Assembly: GCA_947476215.1 (NCBI GenBank)
Contig: CANJQI010000044.1
Span: 1 to 33,085 of the forward strand
DNA length: 33,085 bases
Source of the DNA: Betaproteobacteria bacterium
Lineage (GTDB): Bacteria > Pseudomonadota > Gammaproteobacteria > Burkholderiales > SG8-41
Reading direction: 5' to 3'
Shown in pieces: positions 8,127 to 16,760 of the stretch. The stretch's first letter is position 1, and the number at the start of each line of letters is the position of its first letter. Under the pieces are notes generated by a model. That model searched no databases, had not been told where the DNA came from, and worked only from the letters and a program-made list of their open reading frames with translations. A program made the translations under genes and the position numbers.

Positions 8127-9305
8127 ATGCACGCGCACCGGCCGGAATCGGACAAACAAACAACCCCCGACCTCACTGAATTGATGCGCGGCGGATTCCG
8201 GCTGACGCCCGTGACGATTGCATTGATAGGCGCGAACGTCGCGATCTTTCTGATCATGCTCGCGTACGGCGCCGGTTTGTGGCATTCGCCAAACGATGTG
8301 CAGCTTGAGTGGGGCGCCAATTTCGGCCCGGCGACGGGCGACGGCGAGTGGTGGCGTCTGGCAACCGCCATGTTTCTGCACTTCGGGCTCGTCCACCTGG
8401 CCATGAACATGTGGGCGCTATGGGATAGCGGACGGTTGGCTGAACGCCTGTATGGCCATGTCCGCTTTGCGGCCATCTATTTTGCGAGCGGCCTCGCCGG
8501 CAATCTGCTGTCGCTGGTCACGCACGGCAATCAGGCAGTGTCCGGCGGCGCCTCCGGCGCCATATTCGGCGTGCTCGGCGCGCTGCTGGTCTGCCTGTGG
8601 CGCGAACGCCGTCAGGTGGATCCCACCGAGTTTCGCTGGCTGTTTGGCGGTGTCGTTGTATTCACTGTCGTGACCATCGTGTTGGGCCTGTTGATCACGG
8701 GAATAGACAACGCAGCTCACATCGGCGGACTGATCTCAGGCTCGTTGCTTGGCATTGTGCTTGCCCGGCCGTTGTCGGCAAGCAGTCCGAAACCTGGGGC
8801 CCATCGATGGCTGGCCGCCGGCGCGCTCGGGTTGGCAGCAGCCGCGCTAGGCAATAACATACCCGCCCCCTCCTACCTCTGGCACGACGAATTGCAGGCG
8901 CGCGAGGCAATACGCGAGTTTCTGTCCGGTGATCAACGCATTCAGGATCGCTGGCAGACGATACTCAACCCCCGCAATGGTGGAAGCAGATCGTTTGAAG
9001 AGCTTGCCGGTCGCATAGAGACGGATGTGACGAACGAATACCGGGAGAGTTTTGAAACCCTGTCCGCGCTTGAACTCGATCCACTGCTGCCGTCGGCGGC
9101 GACTGTGGAAATACTGAAAAAGTATGCGCGATTGCGCGAGGAAGCATCGAAAGCGCTAGCCGACGCATTACGCTTTCACGATCAGAAACGCATACGCGAG
9201 GCACTCGAAATGATGCGCCGGGCGCCATACGTGGCACGCGGTATTCCACCGCCACCGGCTCCCGACGTCAAACCGGATAACCGCGTTCGGCCCCCGTACA
9301 AGTAA
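8127..9305 (+). CDS. Rhomboid-family intramembrane serine protease
   Basis: A 392-residue inner-membrane protease. After a short cytosolic N-terminus, the six-helix rhomboid core spans roughly residues 25-225. It contains HLAMNMWALWDSG (first-loop HxxxN motif), the nucleophile motif GGASGAIFG with Ser143, and AAHIGG with the catalytic His198. Ser and His form the dyad, so the enzyme should be active. A C-terminal soluble region of about 165 residues follows, mainly charged and helical (e.g. EILKKYARLREEASKALADAL), ending proline-rich. It is longer than the minimal rhomboid, and I do not recognise it as a known domain. No strong Shine-Dalgarno precedes ATG 8127. It is convergent with the RRM gene, 42 nt away. 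Confidence 0.88.
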   Translation: MHAHRPESDKQTTPDLTELMRGGFRLTPVTIALIGANVAIFLIMLAYGAGLWHSPNDVQLEWGANFGPATGDGEWWRLATAMFLHFGLVHLAMNMWALWDSGRLAERLYGHVRFAAIYFASGLAGNLLSLVTHGNQAVSGGASGAIFGVLGALLVCLWRERRQVDPTEFRWLFGGVVVFTVVTIVLGLLITGIDNAAHIGGLISGSLLGIVLARPLSASSPKPGAHRWLAAGALGLAAAALGNNIPAPSYLWHDELQAREAIREFLSGDQRIQDRWQTILNPRNGGSRSFEELAGRIETDVTNEYRESFETLSALELDPLLPSAATVEILKKYARLREEASKALADALRFHDQKRIREALEMMRRAPYVARGIPPPPAPDVKPDNRVRPPYK

Positions 9306-9347
9306 GCAACACCGTGACCTTATTAGCCGCCGTAGGGCCTGAAAATT

Positions 9348-9617
9348 TTAACGCCGGTTCGAGCGCCGAAATTCCATTTTGGGCCGTGCCTCGTTCACAT
9401 TGAGCGGCTGGCCTTCCAGATCCTTGCCGTGAAGCCCGGCGATCGCAGCCAGCGAATGTTTCTTGCCCGGCATTTCGACAAAACCGAAACCTCTCGAAAC
9501 ATCGGTGAACATGACCCGTGCCACCTGGACCGACTTCACTTCGCCAAACTGCTTGAAGAGTTCCATAAGCTGCGCCTCAGTGACTGTAGGCGCAAGATTT
9601 CCAACAAAAATATTCAT
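9348..9617 (-). CDS. RRM-type RNA-binding protein
   Basis: An 89-residue single RNA recognition motif. RNP2 is IFVGNL (residues 3-8) and RNP1 is RGFGFVEM (about 42-49). The beta-alpha-beta-beta-alpha-beta order is intact and the C-terminus is short and basic (RRSNRR). Such small glycine-poor RRM proteins are widespread in betaproteobacteria and cyanobacteria and are often cold induced; RNA targets are unknown. A GGAG site lies 5 nt before the ATG. It is next to a cold-shock domain protein on the same strand (145 nt apart), which suggests a shared cold or growth-phase response. Confidence 0.9.
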   Translation of the reverse strand: MNIFVGNLAPTVTEAQLMELFKQFGEVKSVQVARVMFTDVSRGFGFVEMPGKKHSLAAIAGLHGKDLEGQPLNVNEARPKMEFRRSNRR

Positions 9618-9732
9618 GGCAACTCCGTATAGGCTGCTGAAGTAAGAAGGGCAACCATTGATGCTGTTGCGGAGTTATCTGCCGCCTGGCGACAGCGTCA
9701 CCGCCGCCTCCGCGCCTGATGTGGCGATGGAG

Positions 9733-9756
9733 CAAGCGGCCGCGCGCAGCCGCTTG
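9733..9756 (-). terminator. Hairpin after cold-shock gene
   Basis: CAAGCGGC/GCCGCTTG, an eight-base-pair stem with an eight-base GC loop, lies 7 nt past the cold-shock gene stop. No T-run follows, so intrinsic termination is uncertain. Confidence 0.4.
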
Positions 9757-9762
9757 AATAAA

Positions 9763-9972
9763 CTACCCGGCCTTCAGATTGACGGCGGAGCTTTTGCCGT
9801 TGTTACCGCGCTCGATATCAAACGATACTGTCTGATTCTCGTTCAGCGTCGACATGCCAGCCTTCTCAACGGCGGAGATGTGCACAAACACATCCTTGGA
9901 GCCGTCCTGCGGTGCAATGAATCCGAAACCTTTGGTAGCGTTAAAAAATTTTACGGTGCCTGTCGTGGACAT
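9763..9972 (-). CDS. Cold-shock domain protein (CspA family)
   Basis: A 69-residue single cold-shock domain, a five-stranded OB-fold nucleic-acid chaperone. The order is [16 protein letters not shown] (RNP1 KGFGFI at ~14-19), then [12 protein letters not shown] (RNP2), then the usual [18 protein letters not shown] end. Length is standard. It melts RNA structure and acts as an antiterminator in relatives. The region upstream, 9973-10223, holds no gene and may contain the long 5' leader typical of cold-shock genes. AGG at the usual distance precedes the ATG. It is followed on the same strand by the RRM gene. Confidence 0.95.
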   Translation of the reverse strand: MSTTGTVKFFNATKGFGFIAPQDGSKDVFVHISAVEKAGMSTLNENQTVSFDIERGNNGKSSAVNLKAG

Positions 9973-10223
9973 AATTTGCCTATTTAGTATGAAGAATGAC
10001 TACCCTGCGCACGATAGTGCAGGCAGGATCAAGTGGCCCATTGGAGAAGATCAACGGCAGCATCCGCAAGAGACGCAACGAGAACTTGCCAATAACCAGC
10101 TGACGCTGGGAGTATGGGCGCTGCGGGGAACAATAACAAGTACAAAAGGTTGCCGTGTCTTATTCGAGCAACACCTGCGCGCGAACCGGGGTTGCGGTCA
10201 TTAAAAACCGTTTGGCGACGGAT

Positions 10224-11213
10224 TTATTCGGATTTGATGCCCGCAGCCTTGATCACGGTCGCCCATTTGGCAATCTCATTGCGGATAAAGGTCGCGAATT
10301 CTTCGGGTGTACCGGGCGCGGTATCGGAGCCGGCCGCGGCAAAACGCTCGCGAACTTCCGGCGTATTGAGTATGCGCACGACGTCCGCGTTGAGTCTGCC
10401 AATAATCGGTTGCGGCGTGGCAGCCGGCGCGAGCAGACCATTCCAGATGCTGGCCTGGTAGCCCGGCACACCGGCTTCCGAAATCGTCGGCAGATGGGGC
10501 GCCAATGCCGACCGTTTGAGGCCGCTGGTCGCAAGCGACCTGAGTTTGCCGGTCTTCACCATCTGCAGTCCGGTCGTCAACGCTGGAAATGCAAAGTGAA
10601 GATCACCCGACAGAACGTCGGTCAGGGCCTGCGCCGTGCCGCGATAAGGCACATGCACGATATTGACGTGAGCCATATAGGCGAACAGCGACCCTGCGAG
10701 ATGCCCGCTCGTGCCGACGCCGGCCGACGAGTAATTCAGTTGTCCGGGCCGCGTCCTGGCAATCGCCACGAAGTCCTTGACGGCCCTGACCGGCATACTG
10801 GGATGCACCATCAGCACCAGCGGCGTCGACGATAACAGGCTGATGGGCGCCAGATCCCGCACCGTGTCATAGGGCAGTTTGGTCATGCTCGGATTGGTGA
10901 AGTGAGCGCTGGCAATTTGCAGCACCGTGTGTCCGTCGGGCGGCGACTTCACGACCGCCTCGGTGCCTATGATGTTGCTGGCCCCCGCGCGATTGTCGAC
11001 CACGACTTGTTGGCCCAGACTCTCGGTCAGGCGCTGCGCCATCAGGCGGCCCACGATATCGGCGTTGCCGCCGGGCGCCGAGGGAATAACATAACGGACA
11101 ACATGCGTCGGATACTCGGCCGCGCCGGCAACGCACGACACGATGCTCATGGCGATAACAATATGGCTCGATGGATGACTCAAACGACTTCCATGACATG
11201 AACGGCGCGGCAT
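10224..11213 (-). CDS. Bug-family TTT periplasmic substrate-binding protein (copy A)
   Basis: A 329-residue periplasmic solute receptor of the tripartite tricarboxylate transporter class, with an N-terminal Sec signal ending VAGAA (about 30-34). Family landmarks are YVIPSAPGGNADIVGRLMAQ, VVDNRAGASNIIG, SPPDGHTVL, and later LNYSSAGVGTSGHLAGSLF and VPYRGTAQAL. These receptors grip a small carboxylate through ordered waters between two lobes. ATG 11213 is selected because AGGGG stands 5 nt upstream and the hydrophobic signal starts there; the open frame extends further upstream without support. It is divergent from the PrpD-like gene at 11375, with which it shares an intergenic region holding overlapping promoters. 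No TctA/TctB membrane genes are nearby. The ligand is unknown. Confidence 0.88.
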   Translation of the reverse strand: MPRRSCHGSRLSHPSSHIVIAMSIVSCVAGAAEYPTHVVRYVIPSAPGGNADIVGRLMAQRLTESLGQQVVVDNRAGASNIIGTEAVVKSPPDGHTVLQIASAHFTNPSMTKLPYDTVRDLAPISLLSSTPLVLMVHPSMPVRAVKDFVAIARTRPGQLNYSSAGVGTSGHLAGSLFAYMAHVNIVHVPYRGTAQALTDVLSGDLHFAFPALTTGLQMVKTGKLRSLATSGLKRSALAPHLPTISEAGVPGYQASIWNGLLAPAATPQPIIGRLNADVVRILNTPEVRERFAAAGSDTAPGTPEEFATFIRNEIAKWATVIKAAGIKSE

Positions 11214-11313
11214 AGCTACCCCTAGAACATCATTAAATGAATTCCCTGCCAACTCTGGGCAGATTCCACGCGCAGCGTATCCGATCTGATGGATAGTCTC
11301 GTGTACTTTATGG

Positions 11314-11322
11314 ATTGTATCA
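11314..11322 (-). promoter_or_regulatory. Extended -10 promoter for Bug copy A
   Basis: On the minus strand the sequence is TGATACAAT, a TGn-TACAAT extended -10. No good -35 is seen, as is common for this class. It overlaps the -35 box of the opposing promoter. Confidence 0.4.
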
Positions 11323-11344
11323 ATATCATGGCGGTGCATATAAT
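11315..11344 (+). promoter_or_regulatory. Sigma70 promoter for PrpD-like gene 1
   Basis: TTGTAT (11315-11320) and a perfect TATAAT (11339-11344) are separated by 18 nt. Transcription would start near 11351, leaving a ~24 nt leader with an AAGGAA ribosome site before GTG 11375. ATTG-TAT-CAAT (11314-11324) is a small dyad over the -35 box and could be an operator. Confidence 0.6.
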
Positions 11345-11374
11345 CCCGGAAACAGCTTCAACAAGGAAACGACC

Positions 11375-12817
11375 GTGTCCGCAAATAGCCCCAACGCACG
11401 TGCCCAATTCGATCCGGTGCTCATCGATATCGCCGACTACGCGCTACGCTACAAGGTGCGCAGCGCCGAAGCCTACAACACGGCACGCCTGTGCCTGATG
11501 GATACCATCGGTTGCGGTCTGGAAGCACTGTCGTACCCGGCGTGCACCAAACTGCTGGGTCCCGTGGTGCCCGGTGCAATCCTGTCGCGTGGCGCAAGAG
11601 TACCCGGCACATCATTCGAACTCGACCCGGTGACCGCGGCATTCAACATCGGCTGCATGATCCGCTGGCTCGATTTCAACGACACCTGGGTCGCCGCGGA
11701 ATGGGGCCATCCGTCGGACAATCTCGGCGGCATACTCGCGATTGCCGACTACCTGTCGCGCCGGAACATCGCGCAACGCGAAAAACCGCTGTTGATGCGC
11801 GATGTGCTGACCGCAATGATCAAGGCGCACGAAATACAAGGTGTCATCTCGCTCGAAAATGCGTTCAATCGCGTCGGACTCGATCACGTGATGCTGGTCA
11901 AGATCGCAACCACTGCCGTGGTTACGGCCATGCTCGGCGGCACGCGGGACGAAATCGCCAATGCGGTGTCGAATGCCTGGATAGACGGTCAACCGCTACG
12001 CACCTACCGCCAGGCGCCGAATACCGGCTCGCGCAAGTCGTGGGCGGCCGGCGACGCCACCAGCCGCGGCGTGCGCCTCGCCTTGATGGCCATCAAAGGC
12101 GAAATGGGCTATGCCACCGCGCTGTCCGCCAAGACCTGGGGATTTTACGATGTGCTGTTCGAAGGCAAGCCGCTCAAATTCCCACAGCGCTACGGTTCCT
12201 ATGTCATGGAACACGTGCTCTTCAAAATATCGTACCCGGCCGAGTTCAATGCGCAGACTGCGGTCGAGTGCGCGATTTTGCTGCACCCCAAGGTTAAGGA
12301 CCGGTTGCCCGAGATTGACAAAATTGTCATTACGACCCATGAAACGGCGCTGCGCATCATAGACAAGCAGGGGCCGCTCAGCGGTCCTGCCGATCGCGAC
12401 CACTGTATCCAGTACATGGCTGCAATCGGTCTCATCAAAGGTAACCTGACCGCGGCCGATTACGAAGACGAGGTTGCCGCCGACCCGCGCATAGATGCGC
12501 TGCGCGCGAAAATGGTGTGTGTGGAAAACAAGCAATGGACACGTGACAAGCACGATCCCGAAAAACGTTCGAACCCCAACGCGATACAGGTGTTCTTCAA
12601 GGACGGCAGCAGGACCGATAACATGGCCGTCGAGTATCCTGTAGGCCATCGCCGCCGCCGCAAGGAAGGCGTACCATTACTCGAAGCCAAGTTCAAGACC
12701 AATCTCGCGCGCTGTCTTGCGCCCAAACAGCAAGCGGCTATCGTCGCGCTTTGCGGCAACCAGAAGCGGCTGGAAGCCGCCACGGTCCACCAGTTCATGG
12801 ATCTTTTCGTCGTTTGA
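11375..12817 (+). CDS. MmgE/PrpD-family protein 1 (2-methylcitrate dehydratase-like)
   Basis: A 480-residue cytosolic protein of the MmgE/PrpD fold, whose known members dehydrate 2-methylcitrate, isomerise aconitate or decarboxylate cis-aconitate. Family landmarks are the N-terminal helical [16 protein letters not shown], then [10 protein letters not shown] followed by [16 protein letters not shown], the [21 protein letters not shown] stretch, and the C-terminal [24 protein letters not shown] 11375 is chosen over an upstream in-frame ATG/TTG because AAGGAA sits 6 nt before it and the upstream codons lie inside the promoter. It is followed after 20 nt by Bug copy B, making a receptor-enzyme pair that suggests uptake and processing of a related carboxylate. 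The substrate is not identifiable from sequence. Confidence 0.88.
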   Translation: MSANSPNARAQFDPVLIDIADYALRYKVRSAEAYNTARLCLMDTIGCGLEALSYPACTKLLGPVVPGAILSRGARVPGTSFELDPVTAAFNIGCMIRWLDFNDTWVAAEWGHPSDNLGGILAIADYLSRRNIAQREKPLLMRDVLTAMIKAHEIQGVISLENAFNRVGLDHVMLVKIATTAVVTAMLGGTRDEIANAVSNAWIDGQPLRTYRQAPNTGSRKSWAAGDATSRGVRLALMAIKGEMGYATALSAKTWGFYDVLFEGKPLKFPQRYGSYVMEHVLFKISYPAEFNAQTAVECAILLHPKVKDRLPEIDKIVITTHETALRIIDKQGPLSGPADRDHCIQYMAAIGLIKGNLTAADYEDEVAADPRIDALRAKMVCVENKQWTRDKHDPEKRSNPNAIQVFFKDGSRTDNMAVEYPVGHRRRRKEGVPLLEAKFKTNLARCLAPKQQAAIVALCGNQKRLEAATVHQFMDLFVV

Positions 12818-12837
12818 AGATCAAGGAGAAATACACT

Positions 12838-13806
12838 ATGAAACAAAGTGTTATGGTAATTGTGCCGGTGGTGATCACCGGCCTGCTGCCGCTCACGGTT
12901 TGCGCCGCGGATGCGCCTGCCGCTCAGTTTCCCGAACGCTCGGTACGGTTGCTGGTCGGATTTGGCGCCGGCGGCGGCACGGACATCGCCGCGCGCCTGA
13001 TCGGCAAATCACTGTCCGAGACGTGGGGCAGGAGCGTGGTCATCGAAAACAAAGCCGGCGCCGACGGCAGCATCGCCGCGGCCGAGATCGCCAAGTCCAA
13101 ACCCGACGGCTACAACGTGCTGTTTACGACCACCGCCATCACCATCACGCCGGCGCAACAGGCCCAGCCGTTCGATCCGGTTAGCAGTTTCGAACCGATT
13201 ACGCTGATCGGCTCATCGCCGAGCATGGTGGTCGTGCATCCTTCGCTTCCCGTGAAATCGATCAAGGAACTCATTACCCTTGCAAAGGCGCGACCGGGCG
13301 CGCTTAGTTTTGCCTCGAGCGGCATAGGCACGGTGCCGTATCTAGCCACCGAACTGTTCCGCCAGACCACGGCCACCGACATGGTACATATCCCGTACAA
13401 AGGGGGCGGGCCTGCGGTGATCGGCATCCTGAGCGGCGAAGTGCAGTTGCTGTTCAATGGCATAGGCCCTGTATATCCGCATTACAAGTCGGGCCGGTTG
13501 AGGGCGCTCGCCGTCACCTCCGCCAAACGACAGACGGTGGCCCCGGAACTGCCGACCATGATAGAAAGCGGACTGCCCGGATTCAACACCGCAACCTGGT
13601 ATGGGGTTTTCGCGCCGGCGAAAACGCCGCGCGATATCGTACACAAATTGAACACGGATTTCGTCAAAGCAACCCGCTTACCCGATATCCGCACCAACCT
13701 GGAAAATCAGGGTTTCGTCGTCGATGGCAGTTCCGCGGAGGAACTTGCGACTCTGGTGAAATCCGACCTTGCGACCTGGTCGCGCGTCATCAGGAATATC
13801 AAGTGA
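12838..13806 (+). CDS. Bug-family TTT periplasmic substrate-binding protein (copy B)
   Basis: A 322-residue periplasmic receptor. Its signal peptide (MKQSVMVIVPVVITGLLPL... to AADA) is followed by the canonical LLVGFGAGGGTDIAARLIG, VVIENKAGADGSIAAAEIA and KPDGYNVLF segments, and the second lobe has MVHIPYKGGGPAVIGILSGEV. This is the complete classical Bug pattern. ATG 12838 is preceded by AAGGAG at 9 nt. It lies 20 nt downstream of the PrpD-like gene 1 and is almost certainly co-transcribed with it. It is convergent with the SDR gene, whose stop is only 7 nt beyond. Confidence 0.9.
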   Translation: MKQSVMVIVPVVITGLLPLTVCAADAPAAQFPERSVRLLVGFGAGGGTDIAARLIGKSLSETWGRSVVIENKAGADGSIAAAEIAKSKPDGYNVLFTTTAITITPAQQAQPFDPVSSFEPITLIGSSPSMVVVHPSLPVKSIKELITLAKARPGALSFASSGIGTVPYLATELFRQTTATDMVHIPYKGGGPAVIGILSGEVQLLFNGIGPVYPHYKSGRLRALAVTSAKRQTVAPELPTMIESGLPGFNTATWYGVFAPAKTPRDIVHKLNTDFVKATRLPDIRTNLENQGFVVDGSSAEELATLVKSDLATWSRVIRNIK

Positions 13807-13813
13807 TATAGAG

Positions 13814-14572
13814 TCAGTACAACGACGCGACCGCGCCACCATCGACATGCAAGCTGGCGCCGGTGATGAATCCCGCCTGTTCCGACGCAAGATAAGCCAC
13901 GGTCGCGGCAAACTCGTCGGCGCGCCCCATGCGCTGGAGCGGGATGAGCTTCATGCGTTCGGCGACCTCCTCGGGTTTGCGGAACACGGTGTCTATCAAC
14001 CCTGGACATACCGTGTTGACCGTCACGCCCTGTGCGGCAATCTCGTTAGCCAGATGTTTCATGTAAGCGGTCACGCCCGCGCGAAAGATCGTCGACAGGC
14101 CATGCCACGGCATCGGCTGCTTGACGGTCGCTGACGTTATCGCGATCACGCGGCCCCAGCCGCGCCCGAGCATCAGCGGCACTATCCTGTTCGCGACATG
14201 CACCGCGCCGCGAAGCTGAGTCTGGTATGCGTCTTCCCAACGCGCGTCGTCGTTTTCCTTCAACACTTCAACCATGGGTTTGGGCGGGCGCCCGGTGTTG
14301 ACGATCAGAATATCGGGGGCGCCAAATTTCTGCTGCAACCCCGCTACGAGACGTTCGACATCCCCCGTGATGCGCATGTCTCCCGCGATGGCAAGAACGG
14401 GCACGCCATGCTTCTGCTCTATGTCCGATGCTATCGCCTGCAGCGCTGCGGCAGACCGTGCAAACAGCACCAGCTTGACGCCTTCGGCCGCCAGCGCGTA
14501 GGCCACCGCTTTGCCCAGCCCCGAACTGCTGCCGCTAACCACAGCCACCTTACCGGCGATCCCCAGATTCAT
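13814..14572 (-). CDS. Atypical SDR-family oxidoreductase (FabG-like, catalytic Tyr/Lys not conserved)
   Basis: A 252-residue Rossmann-fold short-chain dehydrogenase/reductase. The cofactor motif is SGSSSGLGKAVA (13-24). Serine of the active site is present in AITSATVK (Ser147), but the YxxxK motif is absent: the matching segment reads GLSTIFRAG (158-166). The rest, including VNTVCPGLIDT and the C-terminal ITGASLHVDGG, is normal. Members with this LS-xx-RAG pattern form a known subgroup of BKR-like SDRs with altered tetrads; their activity is unclear. ATG 14572 has GGGAGG at 8 nt; an upstream GTG overlaps that site and is unlikely. It is divergent from Bug copy C and may belong to the same carboxylate pathway. 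Confidence 0.85.
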   Translation of the reverse strand: MNLGIAGKVAVVSGSSSGLGKAVAYALAAEGVKLVLFARSAAALQAIASDIEQKHGVPVLAIAGDMRITGDVERLVAGLQQKFGAPDILIVNTGRPPKPMVEVLKENDDARWEDAYQTQLRGAVHVANRIVPLMLGRGWGRVIAITSATVKQPMPWHGLSTIFRAGVTAYMKHLANEIAAQGVTVNTVCPGLIDTVFRKPEEVAERMKLIPLQRMGRADEFAATVAYLASEQAGFITGASLHVDGGAVASLY

Positions 14573-14608
14573 GACGAGCACCTCCCGTTTCGTGGAAAAT
14601 CCCGACTC

Positions 14609-14617
14609 ATTGTATCA
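14609..14617 (-). promoter_or_regulatory. Extended -10 promoter for SDR gene
   Basis: On the minus strand the sequence is TGATACAAT, identical to the element before Bug copy A. It lies about 36 nt before the SDR ATG, giving a ~30 nt leader. No clear -35 box. Confidence 0.4.
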
Positions 14618-14715
14618 GCGCATCGCCGCTGCACCTCGAAAAACCGCGATGTGATATCGTGGACACAACGAGCGGCTACCATAGGCCCAGCCGACTTATC
14701 CTATTCGGAATTGAA

Positions 14716-15687
14716 ATGCAGACCACAAGACTTTTTGCTGCGGTGATTTTGGTTCTCGCGGCGATACCCGGCATCGGAACGGCGCACGCGCAAACTTCCG
14801 CACAGTCCTACCCAAGCAAATCAGTACGCATCGTCACGACCTCACCCGGCGGGGGCAGCGATTTCGCGGCGCGCATCGTTGCGCAAGGGCTTTCCAGCGC
14901 GTTCGCCCAAGCTGTCATCGTGGACAATCGCGCCGGCGGATTTACCGCGGTAGAAAACGTCGCCAATGCGCAACGTGATGGCTATACCCTGCTGCTGTAC
15001 GCCAATACCATGTGGATCGCCCCATTCCTGCAAAAAGTATCCTATGACCCGATCAAGGATTTTGCACCGGTCACGCTGGCAGGATTTTCAGCGAGCGTGC
15101 TGGCCGCGCATCCAGGCGTGCCCGCCAGTTCAGTCAAGGAACTTATCGCGCTGGCCAAGGCCCGACCGGCCACCCTTGCCTACGGAACCGGGCCATCCGG
15201 CTCCATCGATCATCTGGCAGGTGAACATCTGAAAGCGCTGACGGGTATCGACCTGCTGCACATCCCGTACAAAGGCGGTGGTCCGGCCGTCATCGCGGCG
15301 ATCGGCGGCCAGGTGCAACTGGCATTCGCGTCCACGGCATCGATCGCCCCACAGGTGAAAGCGGGCAAATTAAAAGCACTGGCGGTCGCCAGTGCGCAAC
15401 CCACGGCAATGTTTCCCGGACTGCCGACAATGGCGGCGACACTGCCCGGATTTGAAGCGGGAACCCTGTACGGCGTATTTGCACCGGCCTACACGCCGGC
15501 AGCGATCATTAACATCGTGAACCGGGAAATCGTGCGCATCCTGACCAGCAAGGACGTCATGGAGAAATTTGTCAACAATGGCACTGAAGTCATCGCCAAT
15601 ACACCGACGCAATTTGCCGCCATCATCACATCCGATACCGCCAAATGGGGCAAGGTGATCCGGGATGCGGGTATCAAGGGCGAATGA
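14716..15687 (+). CDS. Bug-family TTT periplasmic substrate-binding protein (copy C)
   Basis: A 323-residue periplasmic receptor, first of four tandem copies. The signal peptide ends GTAHAQ (about 30). The segments are RIVTTSPGGGSDFAARIVAQ, VIVDNRAGGFTAVENVA, QRDGYTLLLYANTMWIAPFLQKVSYDP (in part), LLHIPYKGGGPAVIAAIGG and a WGKVIRDAGIKGE end. The loop after VDNR differs from the classical PGAGGNIG and is shared with copy D. ATG 14716 is chosen because the signal peptide begins there; GGA lies about 7 nt upstream. Copy D follows after 27 nt, so they are probably in one operon. Confidence 0.88.
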   Translation: MQTTRLFAAVILVLAAIPGIGTAHAQTSAQSYPSKSVRIVTTSPGGGSDFAARIVAQGLSSAFAQAVIVDNRAGGFTAVENVANAQRDGYTLLLYANTMWIAPFLQKVSYDPIKDFAPVTLAGFSASVLAAHPGVPASSVKELIALAKARPATLAYGTGPSGSIDHLAGEHLKALTGIDLLHIPYKGGGPAVIAAIGGQVQLAFASTASIAPQVKAGKLKALAVASAQPTAMFPGLPTMAATLPGFEAGTLYGVFAPAYTPAAIINIVNREIVRILTSKDVMEKFVNNGTEVIANTPTQFAAIITSDTAKWGKVIRDAGIKGE

Positions 15688-15714
15688 TCCCATTCGGAGA
15701 CAGAGAGACATTGC

Positions 15715-16725
15715 ATGCACATACTTGATAAGAGAACACCGTTGAAATCTCGACATTTCAGAATGATAGTCTCCATGGGTTCCGCAATGCTGAGCGCCAG
15801 CGCGGCGTCCGCCCAAACTCATATGAGCAGCACCGCACAGGCCTACCCCAACAAGCCGGTACGCATCGTCACGACCTCGCCCGGCGGCGGCAGTGACTTT
15901 ACGGCGCGCATCATCGCGCAAGGACTGACGGCTGCACTGAATCAGCCGGTGATCGTGGAGAACCGGGGCGGTGGATTGTCGGCGGTGGAATCGGTGGCGC
16001 GCGCGCAACGCGACGGATATACACTGATGCTCTACGCCAACACGATGTGGATCACGCCGTTTCTGCAGAAGGTTTCCTATGATCCCGTCAAGGATTTCGC
16101 TACCATTACCACGGTAGGCGTTTCACCGCAGGTTTTGATTGTGCATCCATCGGTGGCAGCAACATCGATCAAGCAGCTTATCGCGTTGGCCAAGGCCAAA
16201 CCGGGCGCGCTGAATTACAGCTCGAGTGGGACCGCCTCTCCACCGCATCTCACGGCCGAGTATTTCAAGGCGCTGACCGGCGCCGATCTCACGCACATTC
16301 CATATAAAGGTTCCGGTCCGGCGATCACGGCGCTGCTGGCTAGTCAGGTGCAGATCGCCTTCGCGGCGGCGGGCTCGGTGATGGCGCAGGTGAAAGCAGA
16401 ACGATTGCGCGCGTTGGGTGTCACCAGCCTGGAGCCTTCCATACTGGTGCCCGGCGTGCCTACGATTGCATCCTCGGGTCTGCCCGGATTTGAAGCGATC
16501 TCGATCTTTGGCATGTGGGCGCCGGCGGCGACGCCCACCGCGGCCATCAACCGGCTCAACAAGGAAATCGCGGCTGTGCTTGGCCGTACTGACGTCAAAG
16601 AAAAGTTCATCAACAATGGCGTCGAAGCCGCTGTCACCAGTCCCGCGCAATTTGCCGTGCTGATCAAGACCGACACCGCCAAATGGGGCAAGGTGATCAA
16701 AGACTCCGGCATCAAAGGCGAGTAG
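15715..16725 (+). CDS. Bug-family TTT periplasmic substrate-binding protein (copy D)
   Basis: A 336-residue periplasmic receptor and clearly the closest relative of copy C: RIVTTSPGGGSDFTARIIAQ, RDGYTLMLYANTMWITPFL, KVSYDPVKDFATI and a C-terminal KWGKVIKDSGIKGE match it nearly residue for residue. The N-terminus is extended (MHILDKRTPLKSRHFRM) before the hydrophobic signal, so an internal ATG at 15763 is an alternative start; GGAGACAGAGAGA upstream favours 15715. The ENRGGGLSAVESVA loop is non-classical, as in copy C. The pair looks like a fairly recent tandem duplication with diverging pockets. Confidence 0.87.
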   Translation: MHILDKRTPLKSRHFRMIVSMGSAMLSASAASAQTHMSSTAQAYPNKPVRIVTTSPGGGSDFTARIIAQGLTAALNQPVIVENRGGGLSAVESVARAQRDGYTLMLYANTMWITPFLQKVSYDPVKDFATITTVGVSPQVLIVHPSVAATSIKQLIALAKAKPGALNYSSSGTASPPHLTAEYFKALTGADLTHIPYKGSGPAITALLASQVQIAFAAAGSVMAQVKAERLRALGVTSLEPSILVPGVPTIASSGLPGFEAISIFGMWAPAATPTAAINRLNKEIAAVLGRTDVKEKFINNGVEAAVTSPAQFAVLIKTDTAKWGKVIKDSGIKGE

Positions 16726-16760
16726 CATGACAGTAAATTCAACCGCCAAACAGGGGCTAT

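Noticed and set aside
10155-10835. 226-residue plus-strand open frame
   Set aside because: It is a shadow of Bug copy A; no family pattern.
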